Below are positions 25,154 through 33,278 of a stretch of 64,000 nucleotides of DNA, one piece after another. Source of the DNA: VXPQ01 sp965116435 (GTDB taxonomy: Bacteria > Bacteroidota > Rhodothermia > Rhodothermales > VXPQ01). The stretch covers positions 1,736,001 to 1,800,000 of the forward strand of contig OZ220686.1 in NCBI GenBank assembly GCA_965116435.1, read 5' to 3'. A model generated the notes under the pieces. That model saw only the letters and a program-made list of their open reading frames with translations, was not told the origin of the DNA and made no database searches. The stretch's first letter is position 1; the number at the start of each line of letters is the position of its first letter. The translations under genes were made by a program, and so were the position numbers.

Positions 25154-26482
25154 TCACCCCTCGGCGCAGGCCTTTAGCCCGGCGAACCGCTTCAGAACGG
25201 GACGAATGTCCAGATCGAACTCCCGGGGACACCGGAAACGCAACCGGGCGACGGGCACAGGCTCCCCGCTTGCCGACGTTCCGTTTCGGGCGTACAGATA
25301 CTCTTCGGACACCACCTCCGCCTCCCGGTGAATACGCGCAATCACGTGCGACTCCGCCACAGGAACATACGCCGTTCGCTCCACGAAATCGCGTTCGACG
25401 ATCGCCAGCAGGCGTTCCCTGAAATCGTCGAGGCCTATCCCGCGCAGCGCCGACACAAAAGCCGCCTCGGGAAAACGGGACCGAAGCGCAGGAAGCAATT
25501 CCGGTTCTTCCAGCCGATCCACCTTGTTGAATACGGGCAACAGCGGCTTGTCCGCCGCGCCCAGTTCGCCCAGCGTCGCCTGGACCACCTCGATATGATC
25601 CTGCCGCCGGGGGTGCGTCACATCAATCACATGCACCAGCACATCGCTTTCGCGAACCTCGTCAAGCGTACTCTTGAAACTTTCGATCAGGTTGTGGGGC
25701 AGTTTGCGAATGAATCCCACCGTATCCGCCAGCAGCATTTGCCTGCTTCCGCCCAGCGGAACATGCCGCGTCGTGGCGTCGAGCGTGGCGAAAAGCCGGT
25801 CTTCGGCGAACACATCGGCGGCGGCGAGCACATTCATCAGGGTAGATTTGCCCGCATTCGTGTATCCGACCAACGCAACGCGGGCAAACCCTTCCCTACC
25901 CTTGCGCTGTACGGTGCGTTGCCGATCGATCTTCTGCAGCCGTTCCTTGAGCACCGCGATCCGGTCCCCGATAAGGCGCCGGTCCGTCTCAATCTGCGTT
26001 TCCCCCGGACCTTTCGTCCCGATGCCGCCTTTTTGACGGGAAAGGTGCGTCCAGTGCCGGGTCAGGCGCGTCCGGAGATAATTGAGTTGCGCCAGTTCGA
26101 CTTGCGTCTGCGCCGCCGCCGTGCGGGCTCTCGTCGCGAAAATATCCAGAATCAGCCCCGACCGATCCAGCAGTTTGCACTCGAGGGCTTTTTCCAGATT
26201 GCGGACCTGCACAGGAGACAAATCGTCGTCGAAAATGACCAGATCGCTGCCGCGCTCCCCGATCAGGCGCTTCAATTCGGCGACCTTGCCCGACCCGATG
26301 TACGTTCTCGGATTTATCCTGAAGAGGGACTGCGTCATCCGATCGGTCACGACGGCGCCCGCCGTAGCGGCCAGTTCGGCCAATTCATCCAGCGAATCGT
26401 TGACGTCCCAGCGAGAAGCATCGGACGTCACGACGCCTACGAGCACAGCGGTTTCAGCGGCGGAAGGAATACGTTCGGGCAA
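25154..26482 (-). CDS. hflX: Ribosome-associated GTPase HflX
   Basis: HflX binds the 50S ribosome and splits stalled or hibernating ribosomes. The 442 residues show the N-terminal HflX domain (PRTYIGSGKVAELK, DLVIFDDDLSPVQVRNLE), the glycine-rich linker (RQKGGIGTKGPGETQIE), and the G domain with VGYTNAGKSTLMN (about 206-218), ADTVGF and NKVD. It is shorter at the C-terminus than the E. coli protein, as is common. Confidence 0.96.
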   Translation of the reverse strand: MPERIPSAAETAVLVGVVTSDASRWDVNDSLDELAELAATAGAVVTDRMTQSLFRINPRTYIGSGKVAELKRLIGERGSDLVIFDDDLSPVQVRNLEKALECKLLDRSGLILDIFATRARTAAAQTQVELAQLNYLRTRLTRHWTHLSRQKGGIGTKGPGETQIETDRRLIGDRIAVLKERLQKIDRQRTVQRKGREGFARVALVGYTNAGKSTLMNVLAAADVFAEDRLFATLDATTRHVPLGGSRQMLLADTVGFIRKLPHNLIESFKSTLDEVRESDVLVHVIDVTHPRRQDHIEVVQATLGELGAADKPLLPVFNKVDRLEEPELLPALRSRFPEAAFVSALRGIGLDDFRERLLAIVERDFVERTAYVPVAESHVIARIHREAEVVSEEYLYARNGTSASGEPVPVARLRFRCPREFDLDIRPVLKRFAGLKACAEG

Positions 26483-26631
26483 AGAGGGGGCAGCGCCGGG
26501 AATGTTGCAGCAAGGGATCTATTTCTCCTGTACTTCGGGAGACACGAGCGATATACGCAGGCCCGGCGGCAAGGTTGCGATACGTCCGAAGCACGCCGGA
26601 ATCATGTACCCGCAGCGCCCTGCAAAACCAG

Positions 26632-26780
26632 CGCGCTCCTCGCTGCCTCCCGAAGGGCGCTTCACGACCCCGACGACGTCAAGCACCGTGTTTTCCGATG
26701 ATTTCAACGATAGAATCATTACAAACGCTACTTGCGTACGTGAAGCGCTGATAGAAGTGGATTTGATCAGTGCATCCTAT
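26632..26780 (-). repeat. Truncated, inverted copy of the dispersed element
   Basis: Read on the minus strand this is the left 149 bp of the element: AGGATGCACTGATCAAATCCA, the internal ATGATT stem region and the CGCCCTTCGGGAGGC segment match the full copies with several changes. The right third and right end are missing; sequence below 26632 does not match. It lies upstream of both divergent genes. Confidence 0.8.
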
Positions 26781-26838
26781 AATCAAAGAAGGACCGTCCG
26801 CGCCGCAACGCACTACACACTACAACCTAATACCGCCC

Positions 26839-26883
26839 CGAAACCAACCGCCACGAAACCAACCGCCCCGAAACCAACCGCCA
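26839..26883. repeat. Three 15-bp tandem repeats
   Basis: CGAAACCAACCGCC plus A, C and A occurs three times head to tail immediately before the ATG of the DUF3500 gene. It replaces the position of the ribosome-binding site. It is too short and lacks spacers to be a CRISPR array. Confidence 0.7.
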
Positions 26884-26890
26884 CGCTCCC

Positions 26891-27982
26891 ATGCTCCGCA
26901 CACCGTCGCGCCTCCTCGTCCTCGTCTTGCTGATCCTCGCGGTCTCTGTCGCAGCATACAGCGCACTATCGGACCGCGAAAACGTACAGGCGCCCGACGC
27001 CCTTCCACCCATGGAGGCGGCGCCCCCGAGCGCCGCGCCAAACGACGAGAAGATCGCAGAGGCAGCGGCGGCGGTCGAGGCGCTGTACGGCGCGCTGGAC
27101 GACGCGCTGCGGACAAGCGTACAGTACGACCTTGAGGACGAAAAACGCCGGAACTGGTCGAATCTGCCTGCGAACATCCTTGATTTCGAGCGAAATGGCG
27201 TCCGCATGGGCGACCTCGACGAGGAACAACGGGCAGCAGTGTTCGCCGTGCTGGAAACATCCTTGAGCAAGGAAGGCTTCGAAAAAGTGCGGCGGATCGT
27301 GCGGGCGGACGGGATTCTGGCGCAATCGTCGCCGCACGCGGAGCGATTCGGATGGACGGAAGACAATTATTGGTTCGCCGTGTTCGGCACGCCCTCTGCG
27401 ACAGAAACCTGGGCGTGGCAATTCGGAGGGCATCACCTGGCCGTCAACGTAACGATGAGCGACGGGCGCATGTTGTTGAGCCCCACGTTCCTGGGCGTGG
27501 AGCCGGCCGTCTGGGAAGAGGCAGGCGAAACCTTTGCGCCCATGCAAGCGGAGCTGGACGGCGGCCTGGCGCTGGCGGGGGCGCTGGACGAGGCGCAACA
27601 AGAGGCCGCGCTGGTGAATAACCGGCCCAGAGAAGTGTACGCCGGAGCCGAAAAGGATGGCGTGGTCCCTGACCTCGAGGGCGCCCCGGTAGAGGCATGG
27701 TCGCCGGCGCAGCAGGAAATGCTCCTGGAGCTGATCGGCCTGTGGATCGGGCTTTTGCCTGAAGCCGCCGCCGAAACGCGCCTTGCGGAAATTGCCGCCG
27801 ACCTGCCCGAAACCCGCTTTGCCTGGCACGGTCCGATGGACGGCAGCGGAAGCGTATATTACCGCATTCAGGGACCGCATCTCTTGATCGAATTCTCCAC
27901 GCAGGGCAACATTGGAGACACGGCAGGCCACAGTCATTCCGTGTACCGGAACCCGACCCGGGAATACGGCGGCGCGCTATAA
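26891..27982 (+). CDS. Exported DUF3500 protein
   Basis: A 363-residue protein with an N-terminal signal or anchor (LLVLVLLILAVSVAAYSAL, about 8-26) followed by a low-complexity linker. The remainder is the DUF3500 domain: WSNLPANI, GVRMGDLDEEQRAAVFAVL, DNYWFAVFGTP, WAWQFGGHHLAVNVT and the end GHSHSVYRNPTREYG. The function of DUF3500 is unknown. No ribosome-binding site is evident because tandem repeats precede the ATG. It converges with the BatA-like gene, the ends being 7 nt apart. Confidence 0.85.
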   Translation: MLRTPSRLLVLVLLILAVSVAAYSALSDRENVQAPDALPPMEAAPPSAAPNDEKIAEAAAAVEALYGALDDALRTSVQYDLEDEKRRNWSNLPANILDFERNGVRMGDLDEEQRAAVFAVLETSLSKEGFEKVRRIVRADGILAQSSPHAERFGWTEDNYWFAVFGTPSATETWAWQFGGHHLAVNVTMSDGRMLLSPTFLGVEPAVWEEAGETFAPMQAELDGGLALAGALDEAQQEAALVNNRPREVYAGAEKDGVVPDLEGAPVEAWSPAQQEMLLELIGLWIGLLPEAAAETRLAEIAADLPETRFAWHGPMDGSGSVYYRIQGPHLLIEFSTQGNIGDTAGHSHSVYRNPTREYGGAL

Positions 27983-27989
27983 TCCGGCC

Positions 27990-30149
27990 CTATGACCCGG
28001 CGCGCGCAAACACGGACGCGCCTTCCTTCGACGACGAACGCCACGCCTTCGCCACCGCCATTTCCGCCGCCAGAAACAGCAGCGCAAGGAGCAGGAAGGC
28101 TTTCCACAGCTCGCGGCCCGTACGCTGCTCCGCCACCGCCGCCACGACGTCCCCGGCGGAACGCTCTCCTGACGCAACGATCTCTACCGGCCCGCCCACG
28201 ACCTCGGCCACCCGGCGACGCGCCTCCTCCGCTTCCAGCGCAAGCATATCCGATTCCCGCTCGTCTACGTTGAAGGCAATGCGGCGCGCGACGGCGTCGC
28301 CCGCATACACGTCATAGACGCCGGGACGCTCGACGGCTTCCCGGTCCAGCGTCAGCAGCGCGGCGTTGAACAAGTCGCGCTGTTCGGGCGCGTACTCCGT
28401 CCCGTCGGGCCCTGCGAGACGGAACAAGGCCTCGTCAGGAGGCTGGGTGATGCGGAGCTCAGCCGGACGGCCCGCCAGAAACTGCTCGCCTGCAATGGAC
28501 TCCCAGGCCGACAAATAGTACAGGGAACGATACATGAGCGGAACGAACAGGCCCCGTACGGGCAGCTCGCTCCAGCGTGCGTCGGGCGCCACGGCAAGCA
28601 GCAACGCCACGCCCCGTCCATGCCGAATTTCCTGCAGGAACGGGTCGCCATTGGAAAGGCGAATGATGGACTGCTCCCCGGCGCCTTGCGGCTCGTAGCG
28701 CGCGGCGAACCATATTTCCGGGCGCTCCACATTCGGCGCATCGCCTTCCGGCCCGGCAAGAAAAACGCCCTCAAAAAGCGGGTGCTCCAGTTCAACGCGG
28801 TCGAACGAAGCGATGCGTTCGCGCACATCCGGCGATCCGTTGAACCCGACGATGCGCCCGCCCCCGATCGCTTCCAGCAAGGCATTGTACGCAGGCTCCG
28901 CTTCTTGTCCCGCAGCGGACGGACCCAGCAACAATCCGCCCCCGCCCGCCACATACCGCGTCAGCGCCTCCGTTTCTCCGCTGGAAAGGGTCCGAACGCC
29001 CGCCATCACCACCGCATCGTATCGGTCCGGCCCCGTCGCCGCCAGGCTCGTTTCCGGAATAACGGTTACGTCGAAGGCCACCCGGCCCTGCGCCAGGTCC
29101 GGCGACAGCGCCAGTTCCAGAAAACGGGTGTCCTCGCCGTCTCCCCGCACCACCAGAATGCGTCGGCGCTCCGGCGCATGCAGCGTAAAATAGCGGCGGT
29201 CGTCGGCAGGATATGCATCCTCCGGGATTTGCACCATGCCGGCAAGCCGCCCGGCCTCGGGGACGGTAACGGCGAAAGACACATCGGTCGGTTCGCGGGG
29301 CGGCAAATCCGCCGCGGCCTGGGCCAGGCGGCGCCCTTCCAGAAACACGCTCGCCACATAGCCTTCAACCGGCTCGTCTGCATAATTCACCAGCGTGGCC
29401 GACAAGCGCACCGGCTGACCCGCCTCCACGATCCGGCTGTCGATGCGCACATCGACCACGGCGACATTGACCTGCTCCCGCCCCCCGACCGGCAGCACAT
29501 AGGCCCGCACCCCCTCCACGGGCGCCGCCCGCACGGTATCCGCCAGCGACGACGCCTGCATGTCGGTCACGAGATACGCTTCCCGGTTCGGATGCGCAGC
29601 GTCCTGCAGGGCTTCGGTCGCGGAACGAACCGCCTCCAGCGCCGAGACGCCCCCGGCAGAGGCCCGAATCTCCCCAACCGCATCCAGCGCGGCGGCGGGC
29701 GAAAGCGGTCCGGCTGGCGCAGGCTCCCCTGCGGTCGTCCGCAGAAAAATCTCGTCGCGCTCCTCGAATTCCCGCAGCAACCCGGAAACGATGTCCCGGG
29801 CCTGCCGAAGATATTCCCCCTCCGCATCCCGAAGCGTCATGGAAAGGGAATTGTCGATGACGAACGCGGCGGAAGACCTCGCCGCGCCCCCGACGGCCCC
29901 GGCCATTTCGCCCGTAAGCGACGGACGGGCAAAGGCAAGCGCCAGACACGCGATGGCGAGCACCCGCAGCGCAAGGAGGAGCCACTGCCGCAGCCGCACC
30001 CGCTGCATCGTGGTCTTTTGCAACTCCCGGACGAAGGTAAGCGAACTGAAGTCCACCTTCCGCGGACGGCGAAAATGGAACAGATGCACGATCACCGGGA
30101 TCGCCGCCGCGCCGAGCGCGAACAGCATAAACGGATTCAGAAACTCCAT
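27990..30149 (-). CDS. BatA-like membrane protein with vWA domain
   Basis: A 719-residue protein with the N-terminal two-segment aerotolerance domain (MEFLNPFMLFALGAAAIPVI, then WLLLALRVLAIACLALAFAR). A von Willebrand A domain follows with the MIDAS start IDNSLSM (about 92-98), then a glutamine-amidotransferase-like or beta-rich region, and a C-terminal membrane segment (KAFLLLALLFLAAEMA). This layout is typical of a Bacteroidota family often found beside MoxR ATPases and DUF58 proteins; none of those are here. I chose the ATG at 30149 because the domain starts there; 45 codons upstream are unlike the family. Confidence 0.85.
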   Translation of the reverse strand: MEFLNPFMLFALGAAAIPVIVHLFHFRRPRKVDFSSLTFVRELQKTTMQRVRLRQWLLLALRVLAIACLALAFARPSLTGEMAGAVGGAARSSAAFVIDNSLSMTLRDAEGEYLRQARDIVSGLLREFEERDEIFLRTTAGEPAPAGPLSPAAALDAVGEIRASAGGVSALEAVRSATEALQDAAHPNREAYLVTDMQASSLADTVRAAPVEGVRAYVLPVGGREQVNVAVVDVRIDSRIVEAGQPVRLSATLVNYADEPVEGYVASVFLEGRRLAQAAADLPPREPTDVSFAVTVPEAGRLAGMVQIPEDAYPADDRRYFTLHAPERRRILVVRGDGEDTRFLELALSPDLAQGRVAFDVTVIPETSLAATGPDRYDAVVMAGVRTLSSGETEALTRYVAGGGGLLLGPSAAGQEAEPAYNALLEAIGGGRIVGFNGSPDVRERIASFDRVELEHPLFEGVFLAGPEGDAPNVERPEIWFAARYEPQGAGEQSIIRLSNGDPFLQEIRHGRGVALLLAVAPDARWSELPVRGLFVPLMYRSLYYLSAWESIAGEQFLAGRPAELRITQPPDEALFRLAGPDGTEYAPEQRDLFNAALLTLDREAVERPGVYDVYAGDAVARRIAFNVDERESDMLALEAEEARRRVAEVVGGPVEIVASGERSAGDVVAAVAEQRTGRELWKAFLLLALLFLAAEMAVAKAWRSSSKEGASVFARAGS

Positions 30150-30333
30150 GGAGCGCGAGTACAGGATAGATGCCTCTTCAATACGCTCTCCATACGCTTC
30201 CGGGCGACGTATCGTTGCATGGCCACCGCACATACTGCATCTTGGCGTAGCGCCCGCCCGCAAATACAGCGATCCGTCGGGCATGCATCCGACGCAAAGC
30301 GCGCATGGCGTAGCGCGGGCGTCGTCTTACGCG

Positions 30334-31644
30334 TCAGGACGGCGTGCATAACACTTCCTCAATACGCTCCCGAATCGCATCCCGATGCTCGGGGCGAACT
30401 CGCGCCTCCTCCGCGTAGTCCGGCCAGCGCGAAACGACGGCGCACACTTCGGCGCAAATAGCGTCCGCACGCCCCCTTTGCATGGAGACCGTCCGGGCGA
30501 CGGCGCGAAAATCGTCCATCGTAAAGCCTTTCTGTTTTCCGTTCAACGTCATCTGGTGGATCGAGGTCCATTTGCTTGCCGGATTGCAGGCAAAGGTCAG
30601 GTCGAACGCAGGCGCCAGCGACCATGCTCCGGCCCGATCCATAAGAAAGGCGATATTCTTGACGTGATCGTCCTGATTGCGCGCAAACACATTGAACGCC
30701 ATGCGACGGAACTGCTGCTCTACCGCGCGCATCGAAAGCCCGAGGCGCCGGATGACCAGGAACGCCTGTTCATAGGACCAGACCCCCGCCTCGTTGAAAT
30801 CGAAATGCGCCAGCGCCCCCAGCGACTGCATATGCAACTTCGCCCCATCAGGCAACCGGTCGAAGCGACGGGTCATGAAATGCCGCCGCCCGCCCTCCTC
30901 GAACAAGCGGCACTCGGCCATGTCGATCCCGGCGTCCCGCGCCATCAGGTGATACGCATATTCGATGGCGCCGTACCCCATCGGGGCCGTGAGCGTTCCG
31001 TCTTGTTCCCCGCCTGCCCCGTCAAATTTGAGCAACCAGTGTTCGAACCCGTCGCCAACGTCTGCCTGTCCTGAGCGCACCGCGTTGGTTTGCGGGTTCC
31101 AGGCAATCACGGCCTTGGCCCGGGCGCCGCCCGCAGACGTACCCACGCGCAAGATATCCTGAAGCGGCGCTTCGTCGCCATGCTCGCCAAAAGACACGCG
31201 CAAGGCCTCGCGTCGTTGCAGGATTTCGGAAGCCAACGCCGCCAGCCTGTCCACCTGAAGACGCTGTCCCCGGCCTGCCCGGGGGCCCTTCGCGGGCGCA
31301 AATTCCAGGGCGCCCATTCCGCGAGCCCCTGTGTAGCACAGCCGCTCGACGGCATTGAGGGAATACGGCGGCCTCCCCTGCCGCGCCAGCCAGGCATTGA
31401 TCACCGCATGACCGAAACGATCCGGCAGGGAATCCGCCAGCATGCCGGGAAGGCCGTGAAACGATTCGCGGCGCAGCGCCGGAAACCGGTATACCCTGCC
31501 GGACAAAGGCATGACGATCGGCGAAGGCTGTATGCCGCTTTCCAGAAATTTCGGGGCGAACTCGAAGCGGGCAACCTCGTTGCCGTCCTCCAGCGTAACC
31601 GCGCCGACGGTGCTCCCCCAAAGTTTGACTTCGGCATGCGTCAT
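30334..31644 (-). CDS. hipA: HipA-like serine/threonine kinase toxin
   Basis: HipA phosphorylates target proteins (glutamyl-tRNA synthetase in E. coli), causing growth arrest. The 436 residues include the N-terminal subdomain (WGSTVGAVTLEDG), the LPDRFGHAVINAWL segment, the catalytic loop in ARNQDDHVKNIAF (about 313-325) and the metal-binding DLT of APAFDLTF shortly after. Its start overlaps the hipB stop by ATGA, so antitoxin is translated first. Both kinase motifs look intact. Confidence 0.92.
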   Translation of the reverse strand: MTHAEVKLWGSTVGAVTLEDGNEVARFEFAPKFLESGIQPSPIVMPLSGRVYRFPALRRESFHGLPGMLADSLPDRFGHAVINAWLARQGRPPYSLNAVERLCYTGARGMGALEFAPAKGPRAGRGQRLQVDRLAALASEILQRREALRVSFGEHGDEAPLQDILRVGTSAGGARAKAVIAWNPQTNAVRSGQADVGDGFEHWLLKFDGAGGEQDGTLTAPMGYGAIEYAYHLMARDAGIDMAECRLFEEGGRRHFMTRRFDRLPDGAKLHMQSLGALAHFDFNEAGVWSYEQAFLVIRRLGLSMRAVEQQFRRMAFNVFARNQDDHVKNIAFLMDRAGAWSLAPAFDLTFACNPASKWTSIHQMTLNGKQKGFTMDDFRAVARTVSMQRGRADAICAEVCAVVSRWPDYAEEARVRPEHRDAIRERIEEVLCTPS

Positions 31645-32009
31645 GCTTCATCTCCCCATCGCCATACGGCAGGCGGTTCCTTCACGACCCCGGTTTTCGG
31701 GGAGGAAGCCCGTTGACGCTGCTTGCCTTGCATGCTTCTCAAAATATCCATAGGCCCCTGGCCGGTCTTCGGGACCAGCGCATCAAGGTTCGGAATGAGA
31801 TGCAAGGCCCGGAGCGTACGGAGAATACTGGTGAACTGGACCGACTTGCCCGCTTCGATGCGCTCCAGCGTACGCTTGGATATGCCTGCCTCGAACGCGA
31901 GACGGGCCTGGGTGACACCCATATCGAGCCGCTGGCGAGCAAGGCGCACACCAATCTCGGCAAGCAAGTATTCGTCGGTATTCAGATTGTCAAAAGGCAT
32001 AACTCGCAT
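31641..32009 (-). CDS. hipB: HipB-like antitoxin, HTH (XRE) domain
   Basis: A 122-residue DNA-binding antitoxin. The XRE helix-turn-helix covers about residues 18-70: IGVRLARQRLDMGVTQARLA and FEAGISKRTLERIEAGKS. The C-terminal tail is basic and disordered-looking (MQGKQRQRASSPKTG), where HipB proteins contact HipA. A second ATG three codons downstream is possible; neither has a strong Shine-Dalgarno. It heads the hipBA operon. Confidence 0.9.
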   Translation of the reverse strand: MRVMPFDNLNTDEYLLAEIGVRLARQRLDMGVTQARLAFEAGISKRTLERIEAGKSVQFTSILRTLRALHLIPNLDALVPKTGQGPMDILRSMQGKQRQRASSPKTGVVKEPPAVWRWGDEA

Positions 32010-32057
32010 TTTATGTCGAGAAGATGCCTGTAATATATAATATTTCGCCTTTATTTA

Positions 32058-32085
32058 CGAATTATTTTTTATGCCACGTAATTCG
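32058..32085. promoter_or_regulatory. Candidate HipB operator
   Basis: CGAATTA (32058-32064) and TAATTCG (32079-32085) form a perfect 7-bp inverted repeat with centres two helical turns apart, 50-75 nt upstream of hipB in AT-rich DNA. HipB dimers bind inverted repeats in their own promoters; this specific assignment is inference. Confidence 0.4.
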
Positions 32086-32123
32086 CAATTATTGACGACT
32101 AAAAGGGGATAATATGCTTTATA

Positions 32124-32139
32124 TCGTCTCTTAAGACGA
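32124..32139. promoter_or_regulatory. Inverted repeat near the expected metF transcription start
   Basis: TCGTCT-CTTA-AGACGA is a perfect 6-bp inverted repeat. It could be an operator for the metF-metH unit or a second hipBA operator. Confidence 0.35.
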
Positions 32140-32459
32140 GTTAAATGTCAAGCGTGCATTTCCTGTGCAAACCGCGCCGGGGCGCCTTCGCCCAGGGAAC
32201 ACCTCCGCGTTTCGGAGTTAGAGTACGAGACGCCGCGCGTTGCCCGAACTCATGGAGCACGCGCCGCAGCAGGCCTGCGCATGCACATCCCCCGTTCCCT
32301 GCCTTTCCGAACGCATCGCTTTTCGACCCCGTCCTGGAGCAACCGTTCGACCATCGGCTCGGGGCGCCATCGGCTACCGCCGCATCGTCCGCAGCCGGCC
32401 CAGCCAACCCGATCCGCCCACAGCACATCCCGCCGCACAGCTCAAAACCGCATCGCGCC

Positions 32460-33278
32460 ATGACTTTTTCCATGGAATTCTTTCCGCCGCGCACCGCGCG
32501 CGCCGAAGAACGATTCCGGGCGAATATCTCCGGGCTGCTTGCGCTGGAGCCGCGCTTCGTCAGCGTGTCCTGCGGGGCGGGGGGATCGGCGCAGCACGGC
32601 ACGCTGGAACTGGTGCGCGCATTGCGGACGGAGCATAACGCAACCTGTTGTCCCCACATATCGAGCATTGGCCGCACGCGCGACCGGATCGCTCGCCTCG
32701 CGAGTACGTACGTCAAGATGGGCATACGCCGTTGCATCGCCGTGCGCGGCGACAAGCCCGATGGCTATGCCCCGACCGAAGCCCACTATACATCGTCCTG
32801 GGAATTGATTGCGGGACTCCGGGAGAGCGCGCAGGAACTGGCCATAGGCGTCGGATGCTACCCGGAGGGACACCCCGAAGACCGAGGCCCCGAAGACCGG
32901 TTCGAGGCGCTGGAGCGCAAACTGGAGGCCGGCGCCGATTTCGCGATCTCGCAGCTTTTCTTCGACACGGACGCGTTCCTGGCGTTTCGGGACGGATGCG
33001 CCCGCCGGGGCGTCGCCGCCCCGGTCTGGCCTGGCGTCATGCCCATTCATAATCCTTCCCGGGTATTCGGGTTCGCCGACAAATGCGGAACGGTCACGCC
33101 GAATGCGTTGCGGGCCCGATTCGAAGGCAAAAGCGGCGAGGACCTGTTCGAGATCGCCCGGGACATCGTCTGCGCCCAAGTCTTGCGGCTCAAAACGGAA
33201 GGCGTGGAGCATGTGCATGTGTATACGTTGAATCAGCATCGGCTGGCCACAGAAATTGTCCGAACGCTGAACGCATGA
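32460..33278 (+). CDS. metF: 5,10-methylenetetrahydrofolate reductase
   Basis: MetF reduces methylene-THF to methyl-THF with FAD, supplying MetH. The 272 residues start MTFSMEFFPPRTARAEERF, the family signature, and include SVSCGAGGS, ALRGD-like IAVRGDKPDG, and FAISQLFFDTDAFLAF. The ATG at 32460 is chosen because the family begins at EFFPP. Its TGA overlaps the metH ATG by ATGA, so the two are coupled. Confidence 0.95.
   Translation: MTFSMEFFPPRTARAEERFRANISGLLALEPRFVSVSCGAGGSAQHGTLELVRALRTEHNATCCPHISSIGRTRDRIARLASTYVKMGIRRCIAVRGDKPDGYAPTEAHYTSSWELIAGLRESAQELAIGVGCYPEGHPEDRGPEDRFEALERKLEAGADFAISQLFFDTDAFLAFRDGCARRGVAAPVWPGVMPIHNPSRVFGFADKCGTVTPNALRARFEGKSGEDLFEIARDIVCAQVLRLKTEGVEHVHVYTLNQHRLATEIVRTLNA

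Larger units (their letters stand above)
26483..26890. other. Intergenic region between hflX and the DUF3500 gene
   Basis: These 408 nt separate two divergent genes. They hold a truncated inverted copy of the dispersed element (26632-26780) and three 15-bp tandem repeats (26839-26883) directly before the DUF3500 start. No further gene is seen. Confidence 0.6.
32010..32459. other. Divergent region between hipB and metF
   Basis: These 450 nt contain two inverted repeats (32058-32085 and 32124-32139) and a possible promoter reading toward metF: TTGACG at 32092-32097 with TATGCTTTAT about 17-20 nt downstream. A leader of some 320 nt would precede metF. I looked for cobalamin and S-box SAM riboswitch cores there and did not find them. 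The in-frame extension of metF to 32145 is not protein-like. Confidence 0.5.

Noticed and set aside
26519..26719. Short open frames inside the dispersed element as conserved proteins
   Set aside because: Frames are open on both strands, and copies differ by amino-acid-changing substitutions and truncation, so shared DNA ancestry explains the similarity.
26839..26883. CRISPR array
   Set aside because: The repeats are 15 bp, contiguous, and have no spacers or cas genes nearby.
32145..32459. Extension of metF to an upstream start, or a riboswitch in this stretch
   Set aside because: The extension is unlike MetF proteins, and I found neither the cobalamin nor the S-box core.
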